DNA of 64,000 nt from Microbacterium sp. LWH7-1.2 (GCF_038397755.1 NZ_CP151637.1:4278001-4342000); one strand, 5' to 3'. Numbered from the stretch's first letter, positions 1-10,641 are shown. A program made the numbers and translations. Notes: a model not told the origin generated them from the sequence alone.

Positions 1-504
1 GCCGTCACGGCCGTGGTGACGGCGCTCGGCGTCGCCCTCAACGCCGTCGTCCCCGCGCAGGCATTCGAGATCGCCCTCAACGTGTCGGCACTCGGCATCA
101 TCAGCGCGTGGGCCGTGATCATCCTCTGCCAGCTCAAGCTGCAGTCGCTCGCCCGAACGGGCGCGATCGAGCGCCCGGCGTTCCGCATGCCCGGCGCCCC
201 GTACACCGGCTACGTCACCCTGGCGTTCCTCGCCACCGTCATCGTCCTCATGGCACTGGACTACCCGATCGGCACGTCCACGGTGTCGTCGCTGGTGCTG
301 ATCGTGCCCGCGCTCATCGGCGGCTGGTTCCTGCTGCGCGACCGCATCCGCCGCCTGGCAGCAGAGCGCACCGGCACGCTCGCCGCACTCCGCCTCCGGG
401 AAGGGGCCGAGGGCGCCCAGGCCGCGCCGTCCTCGTCGCTCGCCGACTCCGACGACATCGCGTCCACCCCCCAGAGGGCGGCTCCCCGGGATGGAGAGCG
501 ATGA
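1..504 (+). CDS. ansP: C-terminal part of an AnsP-like amino-acid permease; 5' end lies before the window
   Basis: The reading frame is open from base 1, so this is the end of a longer gene. About 167 residues are visible. They hold three hydrophobic membrane segments and end in a charged, Ala/Ser-rich cytoplasmic tail. The stretch around FRMPGAPYTGYVTLAF and LMALDYPIGT resembles the last helices of AAT-family L-asparagine permeases. The stop codon overlaps the start of the asparaginase gene (ATGA), so uptake and hydrolysis of asparagine are probably co-expressed. Substrate is inferred from that neighbour; another neutral amino acid is possible. Confidence 0.75.
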   Translation, partial: AVTAVVTALGVALNAVVPAQAFEIALNVSALGIISAWAVIILCQLKLQSLARTGAIERPAFRMPGAPYTGYVTLAFLATVIVLMALDYPIGTSTVSSLVLIVPALIGGWFLLRDRIRRLAAERTGTLAALRLREGAEGAQAAPSSSLADSDDIASTPQRAAPRDGER

Positions 505-1451
505 CCGGTACGGGCAGCGTCGTGGTGATCGCCACGGGCGGGACCATCGCGAGCCGCCGTGACGAGGACGGCGCGAGCAGACCGGTCGTCGCGGGGGGCG
601 GCCTGCTCGCCGGCATGGAGCCGGCCGCCCCTGTCCGGGTCGTCGACGTGATGGCGCACGACTCGGCGACGCTGACGCTCTCGCACATGCAGCGGATCAG
701 TGACGCGGTGGGGAAGGTCGTCTCGGACCCCGATACGCGCGGCGTGGTGATCTTGCACGGCACCGACTCGCTCGAAGAGACGGCGCTCCTCCTCGCGCTC
801 CAGCACGGCGGATCCGACCGGCGCATCGTCGTGACCGGCGCGCAGTTCACCTTCGACGACCCCGAACCCGACGGGCCTGCCAACATCGAGGCGGCCATCC
901 GCTTCGCCGCCGACGGCCCGCCCCGGGCTGCGCGCCGCGGGCGGGACGCCCGAGATGCGGTCTGTGTGGTCTTCGGCGGGCGGGTCCTGCCGGCGTGGGG
1001 TGTGTACAAGCACAGCGCCGACACGGCCGACGCGTTCCGCGTGGCGGGCCCGGACCTGGCGGTGCCACCGAGCGAGCCCACCCCCGTCGACGGCGTGCGC
1101 ATCGACATCGTGGCCCTGCCGCCCGGTGCCGACGCGCTGCACATCCGGGCGAGCGCGGCAGCCGGCGCACACGGCATCGTGCTGCAGGCCCTCGGCTCCG
1201 GGAACTCCACCGCCGAGGTCGTCGCCGCCGTCCGGGAGTGCGTCGCGTCGGGCATCCCGGTCGTCGTCTCCAGCCGCGTGCCGCAGGGCGCGCTCGCCCC
1301 CTCGTACGGCGGCGGAGGGGGCGGGCGCGACCTGGCGGAGGCCGGTGCCGTGCATTCTTCGACCCTCCGCCCCGGGCAGGCGCGGATCCTCCTCGCCGCG
1401 CTCGTCGCGCGCGGCGCGGAAGCCGCCGAGGTGCGCGCCGCGTTCGGCTGA
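501..1451 (+). CDS. ansA: L-asparaginase
   Basis: This cytosolic enzyme would hydrolyse L-asparagine to aspartate and ammonia. The 316-residue protein has both family signatures: ATGGTIAS near residue 10, with the nucleophilic Thr, and HGTDSLEETA near residue 90, with the second Thr-Asp pair. Length fits bacterial asparaginases. The ATG at 501 overlaps the permease stop by four bases (ATGA), which decides the start and implies translational coupling. No signal peptide is visible, which argues for a cytoplasmic enzyme. The gene ends 6 bp from the convergent thiD-tenA gene, with no obvious terminator between them. Confidence 0.9.
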   Translation: MTGTGSVVVIATGGTIASRRDEDGASRPVVAGGGLLAGMEPAAPVRVVDVMAHDSATLTLSHMQRISDAVGKVVSDPDTRGVVILHGTDSLEETALLLALQHGGSDRRIVVTGAQFTFDDPEPDGPANIEAAIRFAADGPPRAARRGRDARDAVCVVFGGRVLPAWGVYKHSADTADAFRVAGPDLAVPPSEPTPVDGVRIDIVALPPGADALHIRASAAAGAHGIVLQALGSGNSTAEVVAAVRECVASGIPVVVSSRVPQGALAPSYGGGGGGRDLAEAGAVHSSTLRPGQARILLAALVARGAEAAEVRAAFG

Positions 1452-1457
1452 TCGGGC

Positions 1458-2906
1458 TCAGGACGTGATCGGCAGCGGCACTGCCGGCGTCTCGAAGAAC
1501 TCGAGCTCGTGCGCCATCGACCGCGCGAACGCCGCGTCCATGCGGGCGCGCTCGCGAGGCCCGGCCTCCCGCGCGGCGGCGTCGGCGATCTCGATGGCAC
1601 GTGCGGTCGCCTCCGCGAACGCGGGGTCGCCGTACAGCGCGAGCCAGTCGTCGTACGGATGCTCGTCGTGCCTGCGCGCGGCGAGCCGCGTGCCGAGGTC
1701 GGTGTACAGCCAGAAGCACGGCAGCAGCGCGGCGACCAGCTCGCCGTACGACCCACCCGACGCGTGCAGATGGTTGGTGTAGGCGAGCATCTGCGGTTCG
1801 GGGACGGATGCTGCGAACCCGACGTGCGTCTCGTGGAGCCGGCGCTCCTCGACGATGGCGGACTCGGCCGACCGTGCCCAGAAGACCTGCTCGTCCGCGG
1901 TCGGGGCGAGGGCGCTCGCCCGCGCCAGCACGCGGGAGTACTCGCCCAGGTAGAGCGCATCCTGCGCCAGGTAGCGCACGAACACCTCCCGCGGCAGCGA
2001 GCCGTCGCCGAGGCCGCCGACGAACCGGCCGGCGTCGACCTGCGCCCGCACGTCGGCTGAGGCATCCCATGCCCGCTGCGACCAGGAGCCGCCCGCACCC
2101 TGCGCGCGGCGCAGCTCGTGGAAGTGGTCGACCGGGCCGCTGCCGGTGCCGACGTGCAGCGCCTCGGCGTGGACGAGGGCGCCCGTCAGCCACTCCTTGG
2201 CGCGCTTCAGCGCGTCGGGCCACGACGCACCCGCCGCCCGCAGCGTCGCCATCGCAGACGACAGCGAGCAGCCGGTGCCGTGGGTGTGGCGTGTGTCGAC
2301 GCGTCGCCCGGCGAGCTCGTGCAGCCCGTCGGGACTCACGATGGCGTCGGGGCAGGCGGCTCCCTCGAGGTGCCCGCCCTTCAACAGCACGGTGGTGCCG
2401 GTGGCCTGGACGAGAGCGCGGGCGTCATCGACCGCCTGCCCCCAGGTCGTCGCCGCGGGGCGCCCGGTGAGCACCGCGAGCTCGGCGAGGTTCGGGGTGA
2501 CGAGGTCGGCTTCGGCGCACAGTGCGCGCAGTTCGTCCTCGGCGGCCGGATCCAGCAGCCGGTCGCCGCTGGTGGCCACCATGACGGGATCGAGCACGAC
2601 CACCGGAGGGCGCACGCGCGCCAGCCACTCCCGGACCGTGCCGATGATCTCGGCGGACTGCAGCATCCCGATCTTGACGGCGTCGATCCGCACGTCGTCC
2701 GACACGGCCTCCAGTTGCGATCTCAGGAACGCGACGGGCGGCACGTGGACGTCGCGGACGCCGCGGGTGTTCTGCGCGACGAGTGCGGTGACGACGGCCA
2801 TGCCGTAGCCGCCGAGCGCCCCGATCGATTTGAGGTCGGCCTGCACGCCCGCGCCGCCGGTGGGATCGGTGCCGGCGATGCTGAGCACCCGCGGAATCGC
2901 GGTCAT
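1458..2906 (-). CDS. thiD: ThiD-TenA fusion: HMP(-P) kinase joined to thiaminase II-like aminopyrimidine aminohydrolase
   Basis: Residues 1 to about 260 are a ThiD kinase, which phosphorylates hydroxymethylpyrimidine to its pyrophosphate; SIAGTDPTGGAG at 9-20 and the HGTGCS anion-hole motif at 209-214 are intact. Residues about 272-482 are a TenA domain, which recovers HMP from degraded thiamine. Its catalytic Cys is present in LLPCFWLY (Cys397) and a late Glu in HELEFF (Glu468), so it belongs to the Cys-containing TenA group. Both halves look catalytically complete. The start overlaps the thiE stop (ATGA), making it the last gene of thiM-thiE-thiD/tenA. The fusion puts salvage of the pyrimidine and its activation in one chain. 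Confidence 0.92.
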   Translation of the reverse strand: MTAIPRVLSIAGTDPTGGAGVQADLKSIGALGGYGMAVVTALVAQNTRGVRDVHVPPVAFLRSQLEAVSDDVRIDAVKIGMLQSAEIIGTVREWLARVRPPVVVLDPVMVATSGDRLLDPAAEDELRALCAEADLVTPNLAELAVLTGRPAATTWGQAVDDARALVQATGTTVLLKGGHLEGAACPDAIVSPDGLHELAGRRVDTRHTHGTGCSLSSAMATLRAAGASWPDALKRAKEWLTGALVHAEALHVGTGSGPVDHFHELRRAQGAGGSWSQRAWDASADVRAQVDAGRFVGGLGDGSLPREVFVRYLAQDALYLGEYSRVLARASALAPTADEQVFWARSAESAIVEERRLHETHVGFAASVPEPQMLAYTNHLHASGGSYGELVAALLPCFWLYTDLGTRLAARRHDEHPYDDWLALYGDPAFAEATARAIEIADAAAREAGPRERARMDAAFARSMAHELEFFETPAVPLPITS

Positions 2907-3637
2907 CGTGCCGCCTCCAGCGTCGCGTCCGGGGTCAGTCCCCTCGACGCGCCCGACGGGGCGGTCGGCTCATCGGCCAGCGCGTCGTGGCACGCGTCCC
3001 GCAGCGCCCGCGTCACGGCGGCGGGGTCGTCGGCGGCGCAGATCGCCGACACCACGGCGATGCCGGCCGCCCCGACTCGGCGCAGCGCCGGCACATCGTC
3101 CACCGTCACGCCCCCGATCGCGATGCACGGCAGTGGGGCGGCCGCGGCGAGCGCGGCGAATCCGTCGATCCCCAGCACCGGGGGGTGATCCGGCTTGGTG
3201 AAGGTCGGGCGGATCACGCCCACGCCGAGATAGTCGATCGTCCGCGGGGGGAGTGCGGATGCCGCGGCCAGGTGCGCGGGGGTGTTCGCCGTCCACCCGA
3301 TCACGGCATGCGTGCCGAGCAGTCGCCGCGCCGTCTCCGGCGGCAGATCGCTCTGACCGAGGTGCACGCCGTCGATGCGCGCCCCGGCATCGCGGGCAGC
3401 CAGGGCGACGTCGACGCGGTCGTCGATGACCAGCAGGCTGCGCCGGTCGACGACCTCCGACAGCGCCACTGCCTGCCGCAGCAGCTCCCGGGCGGTGACG
3501 GACTTCGCCCGCAGCTGCACGACGTCCGCGCCGGCGCCCGCGGCGACGTCCACGATGTCGCAGAGCCGGTCGAAGGGCACCCGTTCGTCGGTGACCAGGT
3601 GCAGGGCCCCGCGGCTCGCGGGAAGGGCGCCGCTCAT
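2903..3637 (-). CDS. thiE: Thiamine-phosphate synthase
   Basis: ThiE joins HMP pyrophosphate and hydroxyethylthiazole phosphate to give thiamine phosphate. The 244-residue protein is a TIM barrel with the family motifs [24 protein letters not shown], a phosphate-binding GVIRPTFTK segment and IAIGGV. The ATG at 3637 overlaps the thiM stop (ATGA), and its own stop overlaps the thiD-tenA start in the same way. The last 25 residues or so (after [10 protein letters not shown]) are an Ala/Pro-rich extension not needed for the barrel. Confidence 0.93.
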   Translation of the reverse strand: MSGALPASRGALHLVTDERVPFDRLCDIVDVAAGAGADVVQLRAKSVTARELLRQAVALSEVVDRRSLLVIDDRVDVALAARDAGARIDGVHLGQSDLPPETARRLLGTHAVIGWTANTPAHLAAASALPPRTIDYLGVGVIRPTFTKPDHPPVLGIDGFAALAAAAPLPCIAIGGVTVDDVPALRRVGAAGIAVVSAICAADDPAAVTRALRDACHDALADEPTAPSGASRGLTPDATLEAAR

Positions 3638-4452
3638 CGGACGGCGAGGGTGTCGGCGACGCGCGCGTCGAGCTCGGTCGGGTGCGCCCCGAGGGCGTCC
3701 AGCGCGTCGAGGAACGCCACGGCGAACGACCCCGGCCCCTCCGCGCGAGCGGCCGCGCGTTCGGATGCGACCGCATAGAGGACGGATGCCGCCACCGCCG
3801 CCTCGAACGGCGCGCACACGCCGACGAGCGCGGCCATCACCGCGCCCAGCGAGCAGCCGCCGCCGGTGACGCGGGTGAGCAGCGCGTCCCCGCCCTGGAT
3901 GCGGACGACACGCTCGCCGTCGGTGACGAGATCGACCGGACCCGAAACGGCGACGACGCCGCCGGTGCGCAGCGCGAGCGACCGCGCGGCGCCGGCAGCA
4001 GCATCCGTTCCGTCCGTCGCGTCGACTCCGCGACCGCCGCCGCCCTCGCCGGCGAGGGCGAGGATCTCGGAGGCGTTGCCGCGGACGATGGCGGGACGGT
4101 GCTCGAGCAGCTCGGCGGCGAAGGCCGTGCGCACGGGGAGAACGCCGACGGCGACGGGATCGAGCACCCAGCAGGAGGTGGCGCGGACCGCCTCGCGAGC
4201 GGCATCGCGCTGCTCGGCGGTGGGCGTGCCGAGGTTCACCAGCACGCCGTCGGCGATCCCCGCGAAGAGCCCGGCCTCGCCCGGGATGTCGCACATCGCG
4301 GGGGCCGCGCCCACCGCCAGCAGGGCGTTCGCGGTGTAGTTCGTCACGACCGCGTTCGTGATGCACTGCACCAGGGGTGACGCCTCCCGCAGCGCCGTCA
4401 GCGCGGCGGCGGGGGACAAGGGGGACAGGTGTGCTTCGGTGCGCGCGTTCAT
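3634..4452 (-). CDS. thiM: Hydroxyethylthiazole kinase
   Basis: ThiM phosphorylates hydroxyethylthiazole, the salvaged thiazole half of thiamine. The 272-residue protein has the family hallmarks [17 protein letters not shown] near the N-terminus, LDPVAVG, and the GGGCSLGA region with the catalytic Cys near residue 205. It is the first gene of the salvage operon and sits directly behind the TPP riboswitch. An AAGGGA ribosome site, 8 nt before the ATG, is part of the conserved 3' strand of the aptamer, so ligand binding should hide it. No thiC or thiG is present nearby, so the locus is for salvage. Confidence 0.93.
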   Translation of the reverse strand: MNARTEAHLSPLSPAAALTALREASPLVQCITNAVVTNYTANALLAVGAAPAMCDIPGEAGLFAGIADGVLVNLGTPTAEQRDAAREAVRATSCWVLDPVAVGVLPVRTAFAAELLEHRPAIVRGNASEILALAGEGGGGRGVDATDGTDAAAGAARSLALRTGGVVAVSGPVDLVTDGERVVRIQGGDALLTRVTGGGCSLGAVMAALVGVCAPFEAAVAASVLYAVASERAAARAEGPGSFAVAFLDALDALGAHPTELDARVADTLAVR

Positions 4453-4457
4453 CGCGA

Positions 4458-4536
4458 CATCCCTTCGCTCGCATGATCGAGATCAGGTTCGACGGGTGTG
4501 TTCTCAGCCCGCCGTGCGGGCACCCCGTGTCACTGC
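4458..4536 (-). promoter_or_regulatory. TPP riboswitch (THI element)
   Basis: Read on the minus strand, the conserved blocks occur in order: ACACGGGGTGCCC, CTGAGAA (4501-4507), ACCCG, GAACCTGATC, and CATGCGAGCGAAGGGATG. These are the hallmark pieces of the thiamine pyrophosphate aptamer. The 3' strand includes the ribosome-binding GGGA of thiM, and no terminator hairpin with a U tract follows, so control is most likely at translation initiation. Confidence 0.95.
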
Positions 4537-4541
4537 GGAGC

Positions 4542-4547
4542 AATCTA
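4542..4547 (-). promoter_or_regulatory. -10 element of the thiM promoter
   Basis: TAGATT on the minus strand lies just upstream of the aptamer, placing the start of transcription at its first bases. I see no good -35 hexamer. Confidence 0.5.
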
Positions 4548-4656
4548 GCAGGCGATCTCGACGGGGCATCGCCGTGTGTCGACGTCGCCCGCCGGCAGGT
4601 GAAGCCGAAGCCGCGGAGCGATGGGCTCAGCCTGCCGAAGTGTCGGCCCCACGCCG

Positions 4657-4662
4657 TAGGCT
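4657..4662 (+). promoter_or_regulatory. -10 element for leaderless dnaX
   Basis: TAGGCT ends 6 nt before the GTG at 4669, so transcription should begin at or beside the start codon. A GGAGG at 4663-4667 is too close to that GTG to work as a ribosome site. Confidence 0.6.
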
Positions 4663-4668
4663 GGAGGA

Positions 4669-6906
4669 GTGACCACCGCCCTGTACCGCCGCTACCGGCC
4701 CGAGTCGTTCGGCGAGATGATCGGGCAGTCGCAGGTCACCGAGCCGCTCATGACGGCGCTGCGCGGCGACCGCGTCGGCCATGCGTACCTGTTCTCGGGT
4801 CCCCGAGGGTGCGGAAAGACCACGTCGGCGCGTATTCTCGCGCGCTGCCTCAACTGCGCGCAGGGTCCGACCGACACGCCGTGCGGCACGTGCGACAGCT
4901 GTGTCGAGCTCGGTCGCGGTGGCGGCGGCTCGCTCGACGTCGTCGAGATCGACGCCGCGAGCCACAACGGCGTCGACGACGCCCGCGACCTGCGCGAGCG
5001 TGCGGTGTTCGCGCCTGCCCGCGACCGCTTCAAGATCTTCATCCTCGACGAGGCACACATGGTCACCCCGCAGGGCTTCAACGCCCTGCTGAAGCTCGTG
5101 GAAGAGCCGCCCGACCACGTCAAGTTCATCTTCGCGACGACCGAGCCCGAGAAGGTCATCGGCACCATCCGCTCGCGCACGCACCACTACCCGTTCCGGC
5201 TCGTGCCACCGGCGGCGATGCTCGAATACGTCGAGCAGCTGTGCGGGCAGGAGGGCGTCGACGTCGAGCAGGGCGTACTGCCGCTGGTCGTTCGTGCCGG
5301 CGGCGGCTCTCCGCGAGACACGCTGTCGCTGCTCGACCAGCTCATCGCCGGTTCGGAAGACGCGAAGGTCACCTACGCCCGCGCCGTCGCGCTCCTCGGC
5401 TACACGCACGCCGAGCTGCTCGACGAGGTGATCGACGCCTTCGCCGCGGCCGACGCGTCAGCCGCCTTCGCCGCGGTCGACCGCGTGGTGCAGACCGGAC
5501 AAGACCCCCGCCGCTTCGTCGACGACCTGCTCGAGCGCCTGCGCGACCTCATCGTCGTGTCGGCGACCGGTCAGGGCGCCTCGGCCGTGCTGCGCGGCGT
5601 CTCTGCGGACGACCTCGCCCGCATGCAGCGTCAGGCCGACGCGTTCGGCCCGGCGCGGCTGTCGCACATCGCCGACCTCGTCATCGCGACCCTCGACGAC
5701 ATGACCGGCGCCACCTCGCCGCGGCTGCAGCTGGAGCTGATGGTCGCGCGGGTGCTGGCGCGCGGCGCAGGAGCCGCGCCCGCTGCGGCGCCGATCGCCG
5801 CGCCCACGTCGGCCCCGGCTTCCGTCCCCGCGGCCTCGACGGGTCGCGCCACCCCCGCGCCGGCCGCTCCTATCGCTACCGCTCCGGTCGCACCGACCGG
5901 CGCGGCTCCGGTCGCACCGACCGGCGCGGCTACGGTCGGGCCGCCCGCCGAGCCCGCGCCCGTGGCCGCACCTCCCGTACCCGCCGGGCCGGTCACCCTC
6001 GGCCGCCTGCAGCAGTCCTGGTCGCAGGTGCTCGCGCAGCTCGAGAACGTGAGTCGCTCGTCCTGGATGCTCGCTTCGGGCGCCCGCACCGTGGCGCTCG
6101 ACGACGACGTGCTCACGCTGGCGTTCTCGAGCCAGAGCGACGTGGCGAAGTTCAAGCAGCTCGCCGCCGGCAAGGGGCCCAGCGAAGACCTGCGCCAGGC
6201 GATCCTGGCCGTGCTCGGCATCCGCGTGAAGTACATCGCCCGTCACGACCCCGCCGGCGGATCCGGTGGCGGGGGCAGCCCGGCAGCGCCGGCGCCGTCC
6301 GGCCCCGGCCGCGAGGCCCCGCGACAGCCGGCCACCGAGGCGCCGACGACCCGCTCCACCTCTGCCGCGCCCAGCGGGTCGCGGAATGCGCAGGCCGCGG
6401 CACCGCGTGCCTCCGCATCGGCCGCGCCGGGGGCGTCGGCTCCTGCCGCGGTGCCCCGGTCGACGGCTTCCGCGCCGGCATCCGCCGCGCCCGTGACGGA
6501 CTGGGCGGTCGCGGCCATCCCCTCCGACGACGACGCTCCGCCGCCAGACCCGGGCCCCGCTGCCTTCCCCGCCGAGACGCCCCCGCAGTTCGCGGTCGAC
6601 GACGAGCCCGAAGACGCCGAGGCCGCGACCGCACGGGTCGCGACCCTCGCGCCGCCGCGCGAGGGCCAGGTCCTGCCGCGCACCGAGATCGCGCCACCGT
6701 CCGAGCGCGACGACGATGACGATGACGACACGGACGCGCTGATCGCCGACCTCCCGGTGCCCCCCACTGTCGCGCCGCCGCTGACCCCCGTGGTCACGAC
6801 GCGCAACGGCGGCGTGCAGCGCTACGGCGAGGCGGTGGTGCGCCAGGTGCTCGGCGCCACGTTCGTCCGCGAGGAGCCCTACGAGCCGCCGACGAGGTTC
6901 AGCTAG
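4669..6906 (+). CDS. dnaX: DNA polymerase III subunit gamma/tau
   Basis: DnaX is the ATPase of the clamp loader at the replication fork. In this 745-residue protein the AAA+ module has Walker A SGPRGCGKTTSA (Lys50), a zinc module with Cys60/63/72/75/78, and the Walker B ILDEAH segment, followed by a sensor region. Residues about 365-440 are an Ala/Pro/Thr-rich linker with an exact 24-bp tandem duplication. A tau-like domain (about 440-525), a second low-complexity region and an Asp run follow before a conserved C-terminal tail. No AAAAAAG-type slippery site was seen, so probably only the full-length form is made. recR follows 3 bp later. Confidence 0.95.
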   Translation: MTTALYRRYRPESFGEMIGQSQVTEPLMTALRGDRVGHAYLFSGPRGCGKTTSARILARCLNCAQGPTDTPCGTCDSCVELGRGGGGSLDVVEIDAASHNGVDDARDLRERAVFAPARDRFKIFILDEAHMVTPQGFNALLKLVEEPPDHVKFIFATTEPEKVIGTIRSRTHHYPFRLVPPAAMLEYVEQLCGQEGVDVEQGVLPLVVRAGGGSPRDTLSLLDQLIAGSEDAKVTYARAVALLGYTHAELLDEVIDAFAAADASAAFAAVDRVVQTGQDPRRFVDDLLERLRDLIVVSATGQGASAVLRGVSADDLARMQRQADAFGPARLSHIADLVIATLDDMTGATSPRLQLELMVARVLARGAGAAPAAAPIAAPTSAPASVPAASTGRATPAPAAPIATAPVAPTGAAPVAPTGAATVGPPAEPAPVAAPPVPAGPVTLGRLQQSWSQVLAQLENVSRSSWMLASGARTVALDDDVLTLAFSSQSDVAKFKQLAAGKGPSEDLRQAILAVLGIRVKYIARHDPAGGSGGGGSPAAPAPSGPGREAPRQPATEAPTTRSTSAAPSGSRNAQAAAPRASASAAPGASAPAAVPRSTASAPASAAPVTDWAVAAIPSDDDAPPPDPGPAAFPAETPPQFAVDDEPEDAEAATARVATLAPPREGQVLPRTEIAPPSERDDDDDDDTDALIADLPVPPTVAPPLTPVVTTRNGGVQRYGEAVVRQVLGATFVREEPYEPPTRFS
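5881..5928 (+). repeat. Exact 24-bp tandem duplication in the dnaX linker
   Basis: Units 5881-5904 and 5905-5928 are identical and in frame, each encoding APVAPTGA. A third, partial unit follows with one change (APVAPT giving ATVGPP). It lies in an unstructured Ala/Pro linker, so copy number could vary without loss of function. Confidence 0.9.
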
Positions 6907-6909
6907 CCC

Positions 6910-7503
6910 ATGTACGACGGCATCGTCCAAGACCTCATCGACGAGTTCGGCCGCCTTCCCGGGATCGGGCCGAAGTCGGCCCAGCGCATCGCGTTCCACA
7001 TCCTGCAGACGCCGAACTTCGACGTGTCGCACCTCGCCGAGCTCCTCAGCGAGGTGCGCGAGAGGGTGCGTTTCTGCGAGGTGTGCGGCAATGTCTCCGA
7101 GCAGGAACGCTGCTCCATCTGCCGCGACCCGCGTCGCAACCAGACGCTGATCTGCGTCGTGGAGGACGCGAAGGACGTGGCGGCGATCGAGCGCACGCGC
7201 GAGTTCCGGGGGCTCTACCACGTGCTGGGCGGCGCGATCAGCCCGATCGCCGGCATCGGCCCCGATGACCTGCGGATCACGCAGCTGATGCAGCGGCTCG
7301 CAGACGGCACCGTGCAGGAGGTCATCCTCGCCACGAACCCGAACCTCGAGGGCGAGGCGACGGCGACCTACCTGAGCCGCCTGCTCCACACCCTCGAGAT
7401 CACGATCACCCGCCTCGCCTCCGGCCTCCCTGTCGGCGGCGACCTGGAGTACGCCGACGAGGTCACGCTCGGCCGCGCCTTCGAGGGCCGCCGCTCCGTC
7501 TGA
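6910..7503 (+). CDS. recR: Recombination protein RecR
   Basis: RecR acts with RecF and RecO to load RecA on gapped DNA. The 197-residue protein has the expected order: helix-hairpin-helix around [13 protein letters not shown] (residues 14-26), a four-Cys zinc finger (CEVCGN and CSIC near 57-72), a Toprim domain beginning at [10 protein letters not shown], and the C-terminal [19 protein letters not shown]. It starts 3 bp after the dnaX stop, the usual dnaX-recR pairing. The length matches the family. Confidence 0.96.
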   Translation: MYDGIVQDLIDEFGRLPGIGPKSAQRIAFHILQTPNFDVSHLAELLSEVRERVRFCEVCGNVSEQERCSICRDPRRNQTLICVVEDAKDVAAIERTREFRGLYHVLGGAISPIAGIGPDDLRITQLMQRLADGTVQEVILATNPNLEGEATATYLSRLLHTLEITITRLASGLPVGGDLEYADEVTLGRAFEGRRSV

Positions 7504-7677
7504 GCATCTCGCCCCATGGTCCCGGTGCGGCGACCGGCCAGGATGTCGGAAGTCCGTCGTAGATTGGCGGTTGGCCGTCTCGCGCTCTGCGCCGGCGACC
7601 GCGGAACCTGAGTCGAGGACGACCCTCGGGCGGCGTCGCGCCAGACCCCGCCACACCACCGTTGGGAGACACTTCGC

Positions 7678-8610
7678 ATGAACTCTTCGCAGCGATTCGA
7701 CACGCGTGCGTGGCTGCTGTTCGGCGCGATGGCACTGCTGTGGGGCGTCCCGTACCTGTTCATCAGCGTGGCCGTCGAGTCGTACTCGCCGGCGGCGGTG
7801 GTGGCCGGCCGCACGCTTCTCGGCGCAGTGCTTCTGCTCCCGTTCGCGTTGCGTCAGAAGGCCCTGCGCCCCGCATTCGCGAAGATCGGCTGGGTGCTGC
7901 TGTTCGGCGCCATCGAGATGGCAGGCCCCTTCCTGCTGCTCGGCCATGCCGAGCAGACCCTGCCCTCCGGGCTCACGGGACTCCTGGTGGCGACCGTGCC
8001 GCTGTTCGCGGCGCTGATCGCATTCGGAGGCGGCGACAGGTCTGTGCTCAGCCCGGCGCGGGCGATCGGACTCTTCGTCGGCTTCGCGGGCGTGTTCGTG
8101 ATCGTCGCCGGTCCCGGGCTCGCCGTCGGGGGTGGCGGCGGTCTGCTCGCCGTCGGTGAAGTCCTTCTCGTCGCCCTCCTCTACGCGATCGCCCCGTTCG
8201 TCATCGCGACCAAGCTGCGCGACGTGCCCTCGCTGGGCTCGATCACGCTCGCCCTCTTCGCCGTCGGCATCTTCTACACGCCGATCGCCTTCCTGACCCA
8301 GCACCAGGTGCCCACGATCGAGAGCACGGTGTCGCTCGTCGCGCTCGCGGTGCTCTGCACGGCGCTCGCGTTCATCGTCTTCTTCGCGTTGATCGCCCGC
8401 GTCGGCCCGGTGCGGGCCCCGCTGTTCACGTACGTCAACCCCGTGGTCGCGATCGTGCTGGGCACCATCATCCTGGGCGAGCCGCTGACGCCGGGCCTGC
8501 TGATCGGCTTCCCGCTGGTGATCCTCGGCTGCTGGCTCGCCGCTACCGGCGGCACGCTGCGCGCACGCAAGGCCGAGGCGGCCGACCTGCCACCGATGGC
8601 GTCGAGCTGA
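7678..8610 (+). CDS. EamA/DMT-family transporter
   Basis: This 310-residue inner-membrane protein has about ten hydrophobic helices in two EamA repeats: residues about 12-140 and 157-297. The motif LLWGVPYLFIS at the first helix and the repeat TLLGAVLLLPFAL / AFIVFFALIARVGPVRAPLFTYVNPVVA are typical. Members export metabolites or amino acids, but the sequence does not show the substrate. GGGAG lies 8 to 12 nt before the ATG at 7678. The 174 bp upstream carry no other gene. The gene converges with the next one at 3 bp. Confidence 0.85.
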   Translation: MNSSQRFDTRAWLLFGAMALLWGVPYLFISVAVESYSPAAVVAGRTLLGAVLLLPFALRQKALRPAFAKIGWVLLFGAIEMAGPFLLLGHAEQTLPSGLTGLLVATVPLFAALIAFGGGDRSVLSPARAIGLFVGFAGVFVIVAGPGLAVGGGGGLLAVGEVLLVALLYAIAPFVIATKLRDVPSLGSITLALFAVGIFYTPIAFLTQHQVPTIESTVSLVALAVLCTALAFIVFFALIARVGPVRAPLFTYVNPVVAIVLGTIILGEPLTPGLLIGFPLVILGCWLAATGGTLRARKAEAADLPPMASS

Positions 8611-8613
8611 GCG

Positions 8614-9102
8614 TCAGCGCAGCACCTCGACCAGGACGATCCACGACACCAGCAGCGCGGCGACGATCGCGACGATCGACCCGGCCGCGAACCACGCGAG
8701 GCCGACGGGCTGGCCGGCCGCCAGAAGGGCGCCGCCGATGAGGTAGGCGAGCGGCGCGAAGAATCCCACCGCCGACTTGAGCCAGCGCAGACGGTTGGCG
8801 GGGTGACGGTTCTCGAAGATCCTGCGGGTCGCCTGCACCTGGAACGCCCCCGCGCCGACCGCGATGACGACCATCGCGACTCCGTACGGGAGGGGGCCGA
8901 CGGCCGGGATGAGCCCGACCGCGGAGCCGATGAGCGCGAGCACCAGCCCCGAGATGCCCGCGGCCAGACGGGCGGTGAGCGACGCCTCCTTGATGATGTC
9001 GCCGATGTTGACGCTGGCGGCGACGATCACGAGACCCGCGAGCGCCGCCGTCGCACCCACCATGGCCACATTGAAGTCCGACCACGTCTCGATCTGCTCC
9101 AT
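8614..9102 (-). CDS. Conserved membrane protein of unknown function
   Basis: I do not recognise a named family. The 162-residue protein begins with an amphipathic stretch (MEQIETWSDFNVAMVGATA) and then shows four to five membrane segments at about 13-33, 45-65, 71-92, 112-130 and 137-160. A short basic loop (RRIFENRHPANRLRW, about 93-108) separates the halves. It stands alone between the EamA gene and lysC. The start at 9102 is supported by a leaderless -10 element. Confidence 0.7.
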   Translation of the reverse strand: MEQIETWSDFNVAMVGATAALAGLVIVAASVNIGDIIKEASLTARLAAGISGLVLALIGSAVGLIPAVGPLPYGVAMVVIAVGAGAFQVQATRRIFENRHPANRLRWLKSAVGFFAPLAYLIGGALLAAGQPVGLAWFAAGSIVAIVAALLVSWIVLVEVLR

Positions 9103-9108
9103 GCTCGG

Positions 9109-9114
9109 ATGCTA
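9109..9114 (-). promoter_or_regulatory. -10 element for the leaderless membrane-protein gene
   Basis: TAGCAT on the minus strand ends 6 nt before the ATG at 9102. Confidence 0.55.
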
Positions 9115-9354
9115 CTGGCGCTGCACCGCGGCGCACAGAAACGACCTTTCGCCGACACACCGGTCAGCGGACCTCCTGCGCGGCGTGCCGGGCGGAAGCT
9201 CCGACTCTGCACCGCCCTCGCAGCCGTTCGGGCATCGCGACACATGGCTGGGCGCGCATGAGCGCGTCCGTAAGATGGACCCTTGGGCGGCAGGAGACCG
9301 CAGTGCGCGGCATCCGTTCTCGCCCGTCCTCAGACAAAACGCGTGGAGTTCGAT

Positions 9355-10641
<1,287 letters not shown>

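Noticed and set aside
4669..6906. Programmed frameshift in dnaX giving a short gamma form
   Set aside because: No slippery A run or following hairpin was seen near the end of the AAA+ domain.
5458..8304. Long minus-strand open frame over dnaX-recR
   Set aside because: It has a composition driven by the opposite strand (His/Arg/Asp/Gly-rich), no ribosome site or domain, and covers three well supported genes.
9283..9354. Lysine riboswitch before lysC
   Set aside because: The leader is only about 70 nt and lacks the conserved aptamer segments.
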